Shown: positions 36,616 through 45,348, numbered from the stretch's first letter. The stretch: DNA of 63,812 nucleotides from Bacteroidota bacterium (GCA_013285855.1 JABDGW010000004.1:1-63812), one strand, 5' to 3'. The notes: generated from the sequence alone by a model not told the origin. Numbers and translations are program-made.

Positions 36616-37317
36616 ATGCAGTACAGTAAATTAAAAAGTAAAGGATTTGTAGTTTTAACCTCATTGGCGATATCTCTTGCAGCATGTAATTCAAACCGGT
36701 CATCCAATACCGTTGCTGATACAACAGCAGCAACAACACAATCTTTATCTGATACAATGCAGGAACAGGCTGTAGTTCCGCCAGAAACACCCCCAGAAGA
36801 AGCAGCGCCGGTTACCTCGTCTCAATCAAAAACACAATCAGCGCCGGTTACATCATCTCAATCAGAAACACAGTCAGCACCGCAGCCTTCCAATTCAGCC
36901 ACATCAACAAAAGAAGTTATAATAAAAAAGAAAGTAGAAGTTATTGTTGAAGCGCCTCCTGTGGCAAAGTATCCAAAAGTTAAGATGGATAAATCAGGAG
37001 TATATGAATATTCAGAAATAAGTCCTGAATATCCCGGCGGACCAGCTGCTATAGAAAGATATATTAATAACCATATTAACTATCCGCAGCATGCGTTAAA
37101 TAATAATATTCAGGGCAAGGTGAATGTATCGTTCGTTGTAAATGAGTATGGCCAGGTAAATGGTGCACACATTATTGGAAAGGGATTAGGAAATGGTTTG
37201 AATGAAGAAGCAGTAAGAGTAGTTTCCTCACTGCCAAACTGGAAGCCGGGGACTGTAAAGGGAAAACCTATTAAAACAAAGATGACATTGCCTATTACTT
37301 TCAGAATAGAAAGCTAA
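36616..37317 (+). CDS. TonB C-terminal-domain lipoprotein
   Basis: The 233-residue protein has a lipoprotein signal with a lipobox (AISLAAC, lipid on C24). A Pro/Ser/Thr/Gln-rich linker follows, then a TonB C-terminal domain (residues about 130-233: EISPEYPGGPAAIERYINNH, YPQHALNNNIQGKVNVSFVV, LPNWKPGTVKGKPI). True energy transducers are anchored by an inner-membrane helix that touches ExbB/ExbD; here lipidation replaces that helix. It may act as a periplasmic or outer-membrane structural partner, or it may not transduce energy. The linker includes a duplicated 36-base unit (36805-36876). A hairpin terminator follows the stop. Confidence 0.85.
   Translation: MQYSKLKSKGFVVLTSLAISLAACNSNRSSNTVADTTAATTQSLSDTMQEQAVVPPETPPEEAAPVTSSQSKTQSAPVTSSQSETQSAPQPSNSATSTKEVIIKKKVEVIVEAPPVAKYPKVKMDKSGVYEYSEISPEYPGGPAAIERYINNHINYPQHALNNNIQGKVNVSFVVNEYGQVNGAHIIGKGLGNGLNEEAVRVVSSLPNWKPGTVKGKPIKTKMTLPITFRIES
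36805..36876. repeat. Two 36-base direct repeats in the TonB-like linker
   Basis: Units 36805-36840 and 36841-36876 encode APVTSSQSKTQS and APVTSSQSETQS. They differ at a few bases and stay in frame. A change in copy number would alter only the linker length. Confidence 0.85.
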
Positions 37318-37340
37318 TACTGGGCTTCGGTTAAAATAAT

Positions 37341-37363
37341 AAAGCCTCCGTAATGGAGGCTTT
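37341..37363 (+). terminator. Rho-independent terminator after the TonB-like gene
   Basis: AAAGCCTCC (37341-37349), loop GTAAT and GGAGGCTTT (37355-37363) form a perfect 9-bp stem. It is followed by a T-rich run (TATTTTG) and lies 23 bases after the stop codon. Confidence 0.88.
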
Positions 37364-37449
37364 TATTTTGAAGGAATTTCAATTCACACCTTGCCCACAT
37401 CTTTTACTATTCACCTTTTATTATTCACCCAAATAATTACCTTGCACAC

Positions 37450-38244
37450 ATGCAGCAATACCAGCAATTATTACAATTTATTTTGGATAATGGCACACAA
37501 AAAACCGATCGCACAGGCACAGGCACAATAAGTTATTTTGGTTACCAGATGCGTTTTAATTTAAGTGAAGGTTTTCCTTTGGTAACAACTAAGAGAGTTC
37601 ATTTAAAAAGCATTATTTATGAACTACTTTGGTTTTTGCGTGGTGAAACAAATACAAAGTATTTAAAAGAAAATGGTGTAAGTATTTGGGATGAATGGGC
37701 AGACGAAAACGGGGAACTCGGTCCTGTGTATGGTAAACAATGGAGAAGCTGGGAAGGAGCTGAAGGTGAAATTATTGACCAGCTTTCTGATGCCATCAAA
37801 CAAATAAAAAATAATCCTGACAGCAGGAGAATAATCGTAAGTGCATGGAATGTTGCTGATTTGTCAAAAATGGCGTTGATGCCTTGCCATACTTTGTTCC
37901 AGTTTTATGTAGCTGATGGAAAATTAAGTTGTCAATTGTATCAACGCAGCGCCGATGTTTTTTTGGGTGTTCCATTTAACATTGCATCGTATGCTTTATT
38001 AACTATGATGATGGCACAGGTTTGTAATTTGGAAGCAGGTGAATTTATTCACACATTTGGCGATGTGCATATTTATAATAATCATATTGAACAGGTGAAG
38101 CTGCAATTATCAAGAACACCCTATGCCTTACCAACAATGAAATTAAATCCTTCAGTAAAAAATATTTTTGATTTTAAGTTTGAAGATTTTACGCTTGAAA
38201 ATTACCAGTTTCATCCGCCGATAAAGGCACCGGTTGCGGTGTAA
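37450..38244 (+). CDS. thyA: Thymidylate synthase
   Basis: The 264-residue ThyA methylates dUMP to dTMP with methylene-tetrahydrofolate. The full family pattern is visible: [38 protein letters not shown], the nucleophile C146 in [34 protein letters not shown] and [10 protein letters not shown] promoter-like TTACCTTGC lies about ten bases before the ATG. folA starts 70 bases after its stop, which links dTMP synthesis with the reductase that regenerates tetrahydrofolate. The spacer between them contains near-repeated AATTAATAATT runs. Confidence 0.98.
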   Translation: MQQYQQLLQFILDNGTQKTDRTGTGTISYFGYQMRFNLSEGFPLVTTKRVHLKSIIYELLWFLRGETNTKYLKENGVSIWDEWADENGELGPVYGKQWRSWEGAEGEIIDQLSDAIKQIKNNPDSRRIIVSAWNVADLSKMALMPCHTLFQFYVADGKLSCQLYQRSADVFLGVPFNIASYALLTMMMAQVCNLEAGEFIHTFGDVHIYNNHIEQVKLQLSRTPYALPTMKLNPSVKNIFDFKFEDFTLENYQFHPPIKAPVAV

Positions 38245-38314
38245 CAATTAATAATTAAGAATGAATAATTAATAATTGGAAAGAATTTTATTATTCATTT
38301 TTTTATTTCATATT

Positions 38315-38812
38315 ATGATCAAATCTCTTGTTGTCGCAGCATCCACCAACAATGCAATCGGTAAAAACAATCAATTGCTTTGGCACTTGCCGAACGATAT
38401 GAAATTTTTTAAGAATGTTACGTGGGCAATGCCTGTGCTGATGGGGAGAAAAACGTTTGAAGCATTAGGCAGTAAAACTTTAAATGGAAGAGTGAATATT
38501 GTACTAACATCCGGCAAATTTTTTAAAGCTGATGGAGTTGTTGTTGTAAATAACTTTCGGGATGCAGAATTTTTTGCAAATGCAAATGATTACAAAGAAT
38601 TAATGATCATTGGCGGTGCTCATGTGTACCAGCAAACAATTGATGATGCAGATAAAATTTATATTACAAGAGTGCATCATGTTTTTGATGATGCAGATGC
38701 ATTCTTTCCTGTAATTGATGAAAAGAAATGGAAACTGATTTCAAATGAAGACCATTTTAAAGACGATAAACATGCTTATGATTACAGCTTTCAATTGTGG
38801 CAACGCAAATAA
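38315..38812 (+). CDS. folA: Dihydrofolate reductase
   Basis: The 165-residue enzyme starts at ATG 38315 (MIKSLVVAASTNNAIGKNNQ); an upstream in-frame TTG at 38276 would add a hydrophobic tail atypical of FolA. Substrate- and NADPH-binding segments are present: NQLLWHLPNDMKFFKNVT, MPVLMGRKTFEALGSKTLNG, NIVLTS, ELMIIGGAHVYQQTIDDADK, and the ending FKDDKHAYDYSFQLWQR. It reduces dihydrofolate to tetrahydrofolate after ThyA action. It follows thyA in what is very likely one operon. Confidence 0.97.
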   Translation: MIKSLVVAASTNNAIGKNNQLLWHLPNDMKFFKNVTWAMPVLMGRKTFEALGSKTLNGRVNIVLTSGKFFKADGVVVVNNFRDAEFFANANDYKELMIIGGAHVYQQTIDDADKIYITRVHHVFDDADAFFPVIDEKKWKLISNEDHFKDDKHAYDYSFQLWQRK

Positions 38813-38919
38813 TCCTTCACTACCTAAGGGGAGAAATTTTATCTTCAAATTATAAATCAGCATTTAAGTTTGCGCAACTCTTAGGGTTTAACATAACTCC
38901 CTTTAGGGTTTGGGGTTTC

Positions 38920-39717
38920 ATGTATTCTTCTTTTCAACTTGCAATAAAATATTTACGTTATTGGCTCGGTGCATCAAACGGCAAAGGCCATGGTGTGCAT
39001 TCGCCTTTTATGTTTGAATTTATAACCAATGTATTAAATGATAAACGCGAGTTTGATTGTTTCCGGTACATAGAACTTTTAAGAGAAGAATTAAAAAATA
39101 ACCATACAGAAATAAATGTTCCTGATTTTGGAGCAGGTTCAAGAATGCAGTTGAATAATAAACGCAAAATATCTGCGATAGCAAAGTCATCTTTAAAACC
39201 AAAAAAATACAGCCAGTTAATATTCCGCATTGTCCATTACTATAAACCCGAAAACATTCTTGAATTAGGAACTTCATTGGGCATTACAACTTCTTATTTA
39301 TCGTTTGCAAATCCAAACGCAAAAATTATTACAATGGAAGGAGCGCAGCAGGTTGCATACATTGCCCAAAAAAATTTCAACCAGTTATATCTTTCCAACA
39401 TACAAATTGTTGAAGGAAATTTTGATCAAACACTTCCTGCTGTCATAAGTCAACTGCCAACAGTAAACTTTGCTTTCATAGATGGCAATCATCGTAAACA
39501 ACCAACGCTGAATTATTTTCATCAACTGCTTGCCAAAGTAAATGAATCAACCATTTTAATCTTTGATGATATACACTGGAGCATAGAAATGGAAGCTTCG
39601 TGGGAGGAAATAAAAAATCATCCATCAGTAACATTAACGATTGATCTGTTCTTTATTGGCATTGTTTTTTTTCGCACTGAACAAAAAACAAAACAACATT
39701 TTTCTATACGATTCTGA
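38920..39717 (+). CDS. Class I SAM-dependent methyltransferase (O-methyltransferase-like)
   Basis: The preferred start is ATG 38920 (MYSSFQLAIKYLRYWLGAS), giving 265 residues; an ORF extension to 38797 overlaps folA and does not look like family sequence. The N-terminal segment SNGKGHGVHSPFMFEFITNV is found in Bacteroidota proteins of this group. The SAM-binding motif I is PENILELGTSLGITTSYLSF. Motif II is KIITMEGAQQVAYIAQKNF, and FAFIDGNHRKQPTLNYFHQL with LIFDDIHWSIEME supplies the metal- or substrate-side acidic residues seen in O-methyltransferases. The substrate is unknown. It may be read through from thyA-folA. Confidence 0.85.
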   Translation: MYSSFQLAIKYLRYWLGASNGKGHGVHSPFMFEFITNVLNDKREFDCFRYIELLREELKNNHTEINVPDFGAGSRMQLNNKRKISAIAKSSLKPKKYSQLIFRIVHYYKPENILELGTSLGITTSYLSFANPNAKIITMEGAQQVAYIAQKNFNQLYLSNIQIVEGNFDQTLPAVISQLPTVNFAFIDGNHRKQPTLNYFHQLLAKVNESTILIFDDIHWSIEMEASWEEIKNHPSVTLTIDLFFIGIVFFRTEQKTKQHFSIRF

Positions 39718-39783
39718 CAACTCAGCATATCAAATTTTGCAGTTAACATAAAAGCCAATAATTTTCGGGCTGAACTTATTGCA

Positions 39784-40908
39784 ATGACGATAGGGATTCT
39801 TAAAGAACCTGCTTACGAAACAAGAATTTCACTGCTTCCTGAAGCGGCTGCTTCACTTACCAAACAAAATATAATTGTGCAGCTTGAAAAAAATGCAGGC
39901 GCTTTGGCTTATGCTTTTAATGATGCATATCAAACTAAAAACATACAAGCATTTGAGCGTTCTGAAATTTTAAAGCAAGCTGATATTCTTTTGTCCATTA
40001 ATCCTTTGTCAGAAGAAGACGTTCAGCAATTAAAACCCAATGCAATTCTTGTTGGCGTTTACCAGCCTTTGTTTAATTATGATTTAATGAAACAGTGGGC
40101 GGAAAAAAATATTACAACATTTAGCCTGGATATGATCCCACGCACTACACGTGCACAAAGCATGGATGTATTAAGCAGCCAGGCAAATATTGCAGGGTAT
40201 AAAGCAGTGGTGGAAGCAGCAAATATTTATCCGCGGTATTTTCCAATGTTTATAACGGCAGCAGGTAGCATTACGCCTGCAAAGGTTTTAATACTTGGTG
40301 CCGGTGTTGCCGGCCTGCAGGCAGTTGCCACCGCAAGGCGCCTGGGAGCTGTTGTTGAAGTGTTTGATACAAGACCAGCAGTGAAAGAAGAAGTAATGAG
40401 TTTGGGTGCAAAATTTATTGAAGTGGAAGGTGCTGCAGATGCATCAAAAGCCGGTGGATATGCCGTAGAGCAAACAGAAGAGTATAAACAGAAACAACAA
40501 CAGAGAATTGCAGACTCTATCGCAAAAGCAGACATTGTTATAACAACGGCACAAATTCCTGGGAAAAAAGCACCGATATTAATTACAGATGAAATGCTGA
40601 ATGCCATGAAGCCGGGTTCTGTTATTATTGATATTGCATCAGCAACCGGCGGCAACACATTGCAAACGAAAAATAATGAAACCATTCAATACAATAATGT
40701 AACGATTGTTGGCAACAGTAATCTTGCATCTACATTGCCTTCAGACGCAAGTAAGTTGTATGGAAAGAATGTGTTGAATTTTTTACAGCTAATTATCACA
40801 AAAGAAGGCAACATTAATTTGAATTTTGATGATGATATTGTTGCAGGTTGTTGCATAACGCATAATGGCAAAGTGGTGAATGAAAGAGTGAAAAGTTTAA
40901 TTGGCTAA
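39784..40908 (+). CDS. pntA: NAD(P) transhydrogenase subunit alpha, domain I (NAD-binding)
   Basis: The 374-residue soluble domain belongs to the proton-translocating transhydrogenase and binds NAD(H). Visible signatures are MTIGILKEPAYETRISLLPE at the start, FSLDMIPRTTRAQSMDVLSS, and the Rossmann motif VLILGAGVAGLQAVATARRL with EVFDTRPAVKEEVMSLGAKF. ADIVITTAQIPGKKAPILIT follows. It lacks the membrane helices found in one-piece PntA; these are encoded by the next gene at 41001. The split alpha subunit is usual in many bacteria. The complex passes hydride between NADH and NADP using the proton gradient. Confidence 0.96.
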   Translation: MTIGILKEPAYETRISLLPEAAASLTKQNIIVQLEKNAGALAYAFNDAYQTKNIQAFERSEILKQADILLSINPLSEEDVQQLKPNAILVGVYQPLFNYDLMKQWAEKNITTFSLDMIPRTTRAQSMDVLSSQANIAGYKAVVEAANIYPRYFPMFITAAGSITPAKVLILGAGVAGLQAVATARRLGAVVEVFDTRPAVKEEVMSLGAKFIEVEGAADASKAGGYAVEQTEEYKQKQQQRIADSIAKADIVITTAQIPGKKAPILITDEMLNAMKPGSVIIDIASATGGNTLQTKNNETIQYNNVTIVGNSNLASTLPSDASKLYGKNVLNFLQLIITKEGNINLNFDDDIVAGCCITHNGKVVNERVKSLIG

Positions 40909-41000
40909 TTTGAAATTAAATCGCACTGAGAAAGCTGAGGTAACAGATGTTTTCTTTTTTCTTTGTTAACTCCTTAGTTCTGTGCGAAAAAAAATAAATC

Positions 41001-41318
41001 ATGCTAAATTTTATAAGCGAAAATCAGCAGTACATCTACATTGTAATTCTCATGATTTTTTTAGGCATTGAAGTGATTGGCCGCGTGCCAAGCGTTTTGC
41101 ATACCCCATTAATGAGCGGTGCAAATGCCATTCATGGCGTTGTAATTATTGGTGCAATCATCGTAATGGGTAAAGCAGAAAGCAATAATTATTTAGCATT
41201 GATATTGGGTTTTCTCGCCGTGATTTTAGGAACATTAAATGTTGTTGGCGGATTTGTGGTAACGAACAGAATGTTGGAAATGTTTCGTGGAAAACAAAAT
41301 CCGAATAAAAAGAAATAA
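41001..41318 (+). CDS. NAD(P) transhydrogenase subunit alpha, membrane part
   Basis: The 105-residue membrane protein has three helices: YIYIVILMIFLGIEVIGRVP, AIHGVVIIGAIIVMG and LALILGFLAVILGTLNVVGG. VPSVLHTPLMSGANAIHGVV is the diagnostic PntA membrane-domain signature. The tail GFVVTNRMLEMFRGKQNPNK completes the usual length of the separate PntA-2 subunit. It lies between the NAD-binding part and a four-helix-bundle gene that separates it from pntB. Its last codons overlap the left inverted repeat at 41298-41332. Confidence 0.95.
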   Translation: MLNFISENQQYIYIVILMIFLGIEVIGRVPSVLHTPLMSGANAIHGVVIIGAIIVMGKAESNNYLALILGFLAVILGTLNVVGGFVVTNRMLEMFRGKQNPNKKK

Positions 41319-41332
41319 ATCCGAAATCCGAA
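41298..41332. repeat. Left inverted repeat flanking the four-helix-bundle gene
   Basis: The sequence begins AATCCGAATAA and ends CGAAATCCGAA. The reverse complement of the right copy (41691-41727) has the same order, AATCCGAATAA then CGAAATCCGAA, with a different middle. The left copy covers the last codons of the pntA membrane subunit and the whole 14-base gap. Confidence 0.6.
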
Positions 41333-41689
41333 TTGGAAGACAGTAAGAAATATGATTTGGAAGAAAGAACAGAAAAATTTTCATTGAGAGTTAGAGATTT
41401 CTGTGTTAAGCTTAAAAAGAATGTTATCAATATTGAATATATTAAACAATTAATAAGAGCGGCTGGTTCAATTGCAGCGAATTATTTGGAAGCAAATGAA
41501 AATCTTGGAGAGAAAGATTTAAAGATGCGCATAAAAATTTGCAGAAAAGAATCAAAAGAAAGTCAGTTATGGTTAAAGCATGTATTAGTTTATGAAGTTG
41601 AAACCTTGGATGGAGAAAGGAAAATTTTATTACAGGAAGCATCAGAATTAGAAAAAATCTTTGGAGCTATTTTGCGAAAACTGAATTAG
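41333..41689 (+). CDS. Four-helix-bundle protein (23S rRNA intervening-sequence type)
   Basis: The 118-residue protein starts with TTG. It matches the four-helix-bundle (S23/IVS) family by its YDLEERTEKFSLRVRDFCVKL opening, IRAAGSIAANYLEANE, the KDLKMRIKICRKESKESQLWL segment and the ending ELEKIFGAILRKLN. Members occur inside intervening sequences of 23S rRNA and in odd spacers of Bacteroidota genomes; related folds serve as retroelement accessory proteins. Its position within the pnt operon makes no metabolic sense. Both gene ends lie within a few bases of an inverted repeat, which suggests it travels as a small cassette. A molecular function is not established. Confidence 0.9.
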   Translation: MEDSKKYDLEERTEKFSLRVRDFCVKLKKNVINIEYIKQLIRAAGSIAANYLEANENLGEKDLKMRIKICRKESKESQLWLKHVLVYEVETLDGERKILLQEASELEKIFGAILRKLN

Positions 41690-41690
41690 T

Positions 41691-41727
41691 ATTTTTCGGA
41701 TTTCGAATTTAATTATTCGGATTTATT
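41691..41727. repeat. Right inverted repeat flanking the four-helix-bundle gene
   Basis: The sequence starts near TTCGGATTTCG and ends TTATTCGGATT immediately before the pntB ATG at 41728. Inverted, it aligns with the left copy at 41298-41332. The pair could form a long hairpin in a transcript. Confidence 0.6.
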
Positions 41728-43170
41728 ATGCAACAAAACATACTTACACTTATATATCTTATTGCTTCAGTAACATTTATTGTTGGTTTAAAAATGTTAT
41801 CTCATCCCGAAAAAGCGCGCAATGGAAATTTGATTGCTGCCGCAGGAATGACATTGGCAATTTTAGGTACTATCTTTTTATATAAAGATGATGCAGGAAA
41901 TACGCTGCATAATTACGGTTGGATATTCGGTGGAATTTTAATTGGAGGCATTATCGGAACGCTCGCAGCAAAAAAAGTAAAAATGACTGCCATGCCTGAA
42001 ATGGTGAGTTTGTTCAATGGCATGGGTGGTGCATGTGCGGCGTTGATTTCGATTGTTGAGTTCAATCATTTTTCCGAAGTATTTACTAAACCTGGTTGGT
42101 CTGAAGTTCCATGGAATCTAACAGGTAATATGATTGGTCACTTACTTACAATTTATGCAGGCGCATTCATTGGGAGTGTTTCATTTGCAGGCAGTGTAAT
42201 TGCATGGGGAAAATTGAATGGTAAGATAAAAGACTTTTCTTTTAAAGGACAGCATATTTTCAATCTTGTTTTGCTTGCTGTAATTGTTGGATTTATTGTT
42301 TATTTATTATTTGATCTTAATCCTTCTAACTATAAATTATTTTATCTCATTCCGCTTTTATCTCTTTTATACGGCGTTTTGTTTGTGTTTCCCATTGGTG
42401 GCGCAGATATGCCTGTTGTAATTTCTTTGCTCAATTCTTTTACAGGTGTTGCTGCAGCTTGCGGTGGTTTTTTATATAATAATAAAGTGATGCTAACCGG
42501 TGGAATTTTGGTTGGAGCTGCAGGTACGTTACTCACCATTCTTATGTGCAAAGCAATGAACCGGAGTTTGAAAAATGTATTGATTGGAGATTTTGGCGGA
42601 GGAAATACAGTAACATCATCACAAAGTAAAACAGGCGAAATCTATAAAGAAATAACTGTCAGCGATGCTGCAGTTGCAATGGCTTATGCAAGAAAAGTAA
42701 TGATTGTTCCGGGTTATGGTTTGGCAGTTGCTCAGGCACAACACGCCTGTCATGAATTGGAAAAATTATTGGAAGAAAAAGGTGTTGAAGTAAAATATGC
42801 TATTCATGCGGTTGCAGGCAGAATGCCCGGCCACATGAATGTGTTATTGGCTGAAGCAGATGTGAATTATGAAAAATTGTTGGAGATGGAACTAGCCAAT
42901 GATGAATTTAAAACAACAGATGTTGTATTAATACTTGGTGCCAACGATGTAGTAAATCCTGCGGCAAAAACAGATCCAACTTCACCCATTTATGGTATGC
43001 CGATATTGGAGGTAGAAGAAGCAAAAATGGTAATTGTAAATAAGCGCAGTATGAAGCCTGGTTATGCAGGAATTGAAAATGAATTATTTTTTCACCCGAA
43101 AACTTCTATGCTGTTTGGTGATGCAAAAAACGTGTTGCAGCAATTGATCAGTGAAGTAAAGACGTTGTAA
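41728..43170 (+). CDS. pntB: NAD(P) transhydrogenase subunit beta
   Basis: The 480-residue subunit has about eight to nine membrane helices in residues 1-285 and an NADP-binding domain III at the C terminus. Diagnostic sequence includes MPEMVSLFNGMGGACAALIS, GKLNGKIKDFSFKGQHIFNL, ADMPVVISLLNSFTGVAAAC, IVPGYGLAVAQAQHACHELE, AIHAVAGRMPGHMNVLLAEA and VVLILGANDVVNPAA. It pairs with the two PntA proteins upstream. It is separated from them by the four-helix-bundle gene, with only 38 bases between that gene's stop and this ATG. Confidence 0.97.
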   Translation: MQQNILTLIYLIASVTFIVGLKMLSHPEKARNGNLIAAAGMTLAILGTIFLYKDDAGNTLHNYGWIFGGILIGGIIGTLAAKKVKMTAMPEMVSLFNGMGGACAALISIVEFNHFSEVFTKPGWSEVPWNLTGNMIGHLLTIYAGAFIGSVSFAGSVIAWGKLNGKIKDFSFKGQHIFNLVLLAVIVGFIVYLLFDLNPSNYKLFYLIPLLSLLYGVLFVFPIGGADMPVVISLLNSFTGVAAACGGFLYNNKVMLTGGILVGAAGTLLTILMCKAMNRSLKNVLIGDFGGGNTVTSSQSKTGEIYKEITVSDAAVAMAYARKVMIVPGYGLAVAQAQHACHELEKLLEEKGVEVKYAIHAVAGRMPGHMNVLLAEADVNYEKLLEMELANDEFKTTDVVLILGANDVVNPAAKTDPTSPIYGMPILEVEEAKMVIVNKRSMKPGYAGIENELFFHPKTSMLFGDAKNVLQQLISEVKTL

Positions 43171-43221
43171 CTGATCAGTAGTTTTAGTTTGAAATTAATT
43201 TTAAAAGAGTAAGGAGCTGAA

Positions 43222-43299
43222 CGTCATTGCCAACTTGATTGGCAATCTCATAATTTAGTAATTGTGAATTATGAGATTCCCACTTTCGTGGGAATGACG
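43222..43299. repeat. 78-bp cloverleaf-like palindromic repeat
   Basis: The ends are CGTCATT and AATGACG. The left arm contains its own hairpin (GCCAA-CTTGA-TTGGC), and the right arm another (CCCAC-TTTC-GTGGG). Between them ATCTCATAATT pairs with AATTATGAGAT. The whole can fold as a cruciform or cloverleaf. It lies between the convergent pntB and DUF1801 genes and shares its terminal CGTCAT/ATGACG with the element at 33628. Confidence 0.8.
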
Positions 43300-43317
43300 C
43301 GCAGAACGTTTAAGATT

Positions 43318-43719
43318 TTATTTCCTTCTTGATTTTTGATACTCTTCCCTGATCTTAAGCAAATCAATTTTTGAACAATCATGTATTAACTGCTTTACAA
43401 TATTTAAAGGCATTTCTTCTGCATTATTAAAATTGATACAACCTTTTTGAAATTTTGCTTTTGATAAAAGCGCTTTATATTTTGAATAAATAGTTAAAGA
43501 ACCATACATAGGCAATAAATGTAAAGTCATATAATTTTTACCGCTTCCTAAACCATATTTAAAAGTGCCCGGAGCATTATAAATAATTATTTCCTGGCCC
43601 ATCATTGAACCAACACCTGCGGTTACAGTTTTATCATTTGCAATAATGACTTCATGTAACGCAGTTAATAATTTTTGTCGTTCAGGAAGTTGTTTGGAGA
43701 TGTATTCATTAACTGTCAT
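43318..43719 (-). CDS. DUF1801-domain protein
   Basis: The 133-residue cytoplasmic protein has the DUF1801 fold (also called YdhG-like or frataxin-like). It opens MTVNEYISKQLPERQKLLTA and continues with HEVIIANDKTVTAGVGSMMGQEIIIYNAPG, then a strand-rich core (KYGLGSGKNYMTLHLLPMYG). A helix ending LIHDCSKIDLLKIREEYQKS follows. Members are small alpha-beta proteins of unclear role. It resembles the N-terminal half of the protein at 9965, which carries an extra YdeI domain. It is transcribed toward pntB. Confidence 0.82.
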   Translation of the reverse strand: MTVNEYISKQLPERQKLLTALHEVIIANDKTVTAGVGSMMGQEIIIYNAPGTFKYGLGSGKNYMTLHLLPMYGSLTIYSKYKALLSKAKFQKGCINFNNAEEMPLNIVKQLIHDCSKIDLLKIREEYQKSRRK

Positions 43720-43942
43720 TGTATGATTTGTTATCTAAAAATAATGATGTTTTAAATAATGCTGCTATGAAAAAACATCAGCACAAGTGTGCGACGCAAG
43801 GAACGATACCATCACTACAGAAGCTGGTAACATAATAATAAAAATGCGAAGCATTAAAGAATTGATTGTTGATCGAAACAAATAAAACGTTTCAGGAATT
43901 TAGGCATCCCTTCCATTGATGTAGAAGGAATGAGGGTGAGGA

Positions 43943-45298
43943 TCATATCTTTTTATTCATCCATTTATTACTTTGAATATACCAATATGAAGGAATGAAC
44001 AATGCAATCCAATAGATCCATTCGCTTATCCAGCCGATAGTGATGGGCAGGTTAAAATATTCGAGCACGAGATAAACATATATGATGTATAAAACGAGCG
44101 CAATGGATTCTGTGATAAGATTTCTGCGACTGTTGCCTGTACCTACAACTGCATTTAACCACACAACTGAAACCGACTGAAGAATGAGTGCGAAAGAAAT
44201 TACCCGGGCAACGGGAATGGCAGCATTGATAAAGCTTTCTGATTGCCCATATGCACTTAAAAAAAAACGTGTAAAAATATTGATGAGTATGGCTACACTT
44301 ACTGAAAAAGTTAATGCAAGTCTGGTGATTTTTACAACGAGTTCTTTAACGCGATGCTCCAGTTTTTGTCCGATAATATTACTTACCATGCTGTTAGATG
44401 CAGAAGAAAAAGACCATGCAAAACATCCGAAAATTCCAAACAGATTGCGCATGATGTTAGAGATGGCTAATGGTTGTGCGCCCTGATGTTCAATTAAAAT
44501 ATAAAAGAACTCCCAACTTGCTACACTTGCACTGAATTGTATAACAATTGGCAAAGATTGATGTAGTATCAACCTGATGGAATTGAAATCTAAACTTTTA
44601 TTTTTAAAAAGGTTGATGCTTTTACCAATGCCTTTAAAATGTATCACGCTAAAGATGGTGACCAATCCTGTAAACTCAGCAATAACAGATGCATAAGCGG
44701 CACCATTAAAGCCAAGTGCAGGCAAACCAAAATGACCAAATATTAAAGCGTAATCAAAAAAGATATTTGATCCTGTTTCGGCAATAGTTCCAATAATCAA
44801 ATACTTGCTTTGATTAATACTTATTAATAAAGAATTGCGCATTTGATAGATGTATAAAAATGGCAAACCCCAAATGCGTACGCGCAAAAACTCTGTTGCC
44901 ATTTCAATATCTTCTTTGTTATGCAAAGAATTTTTTAAAATGAATGGCGCAATAAAATAAGTAACTAAAATTCCTGTAACAGCAAATACAATTGAAATAC
45001 GAACTGCCTGTATAAATAACAAACCAATTTCTTCTGATTTATTCTCGCCTGCACGTCGGCTCATTACTGCCTGCAAACCACTGCTTAAACCAAAACCCAT
45101 CACACCAAATATTAAATAATAAACACCGGTAATGCCTGCAATAGCCAAAGCCTGTTCACTTAAATGACCAAGAAAAATGTTGTTGGTAATAAAGTTTATG
45201 TTGGGCACAAGAATAGAAGCAGCAATGGGCAAAGCAATACGCAAAATTTGTTTATTGCTTATCTCAACCTGTAATCTCATATTTGCTGCAGTGGCCAT
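43943..45298 (-). CDS. MATE-family efflux transporter
   Basis: The likely start is ATG 45298 (MATAANMRLQVEISNKQILR), giving 451 residues; the ORF could extend to 45343 without family support. Twelve membrane helices in two halves are visible. The N-terminal half opens ILRIALPIAASILVPNINFI, and VYYLIFGVMGFGLSSGLQAV and FNGAAYASVIAEFTGLVTIF are typical MATE segments. Transporters of this family exchange Na+ or H+ for drugs or metabolites. The substrate is not predictable. It diverges from the small membrane gene at 45349, with 50 bases between the starts. Confidence 0.92.
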   Translation of the reverse strand: MATAANMRLQVEISNKQILRIALPIAASILVPNINFITNNIFLGHLSEQALAIAGITGVYYLIFGVMGFGLSSGLQAVMSRRAGENKSEEIGLLFIQAVRISIVFAVTGILVTYFIAPFILKNSLHNKEDIEMATEFLRVRIWGLPFLYIYQMRNSLLISINQSKYLIIGTIAETGSNIFFDYALIFGHFGLPALGFNGAAYASVIAEFTGLVTIFSVIHFKGIGKSINLFKNKSLDFNSIRLILHQSLPIVIQFSASVASWEFFYILIEHQGAQPLAISNIMRNLFGIFGCFAWSFSSASNSMVSNIIGQKLEHRVKELVVKITRLALTFSVSVAILINIFTRFFLSAYGQSESFINAAIPVARVISFALILQSVSVVWLNAVVGTGNSRRNLITESIALVLYIIYVYLVLEYFNLPITIGWISEWIYWIALFIPSYWYIQSNKWMNKKI

Positions 45299-45348
45299 GG
45301 GTGGGCGAAGGTAAGTGTGAATATGAATGAATGTTAAACACAAATATT

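Noticed and set aside
36805-36876. Direct repeats considered as a CRISPR-like array
   Set aside because: There are two adjacent in-frame units without spacers; they form a protein linker duplication.
38797-38919. Methyltransferase start overlapping folA
   Set aside because: The extra 41 codons overlap the folA end and have no family similarity; ATG 38920 fits.
40227-40685. A 152-codon open frame on the minus strand within pntA
   Set aside because: It is antisense to a fully conserved Rossmann domain and shows no family features; it is a frame shadow.
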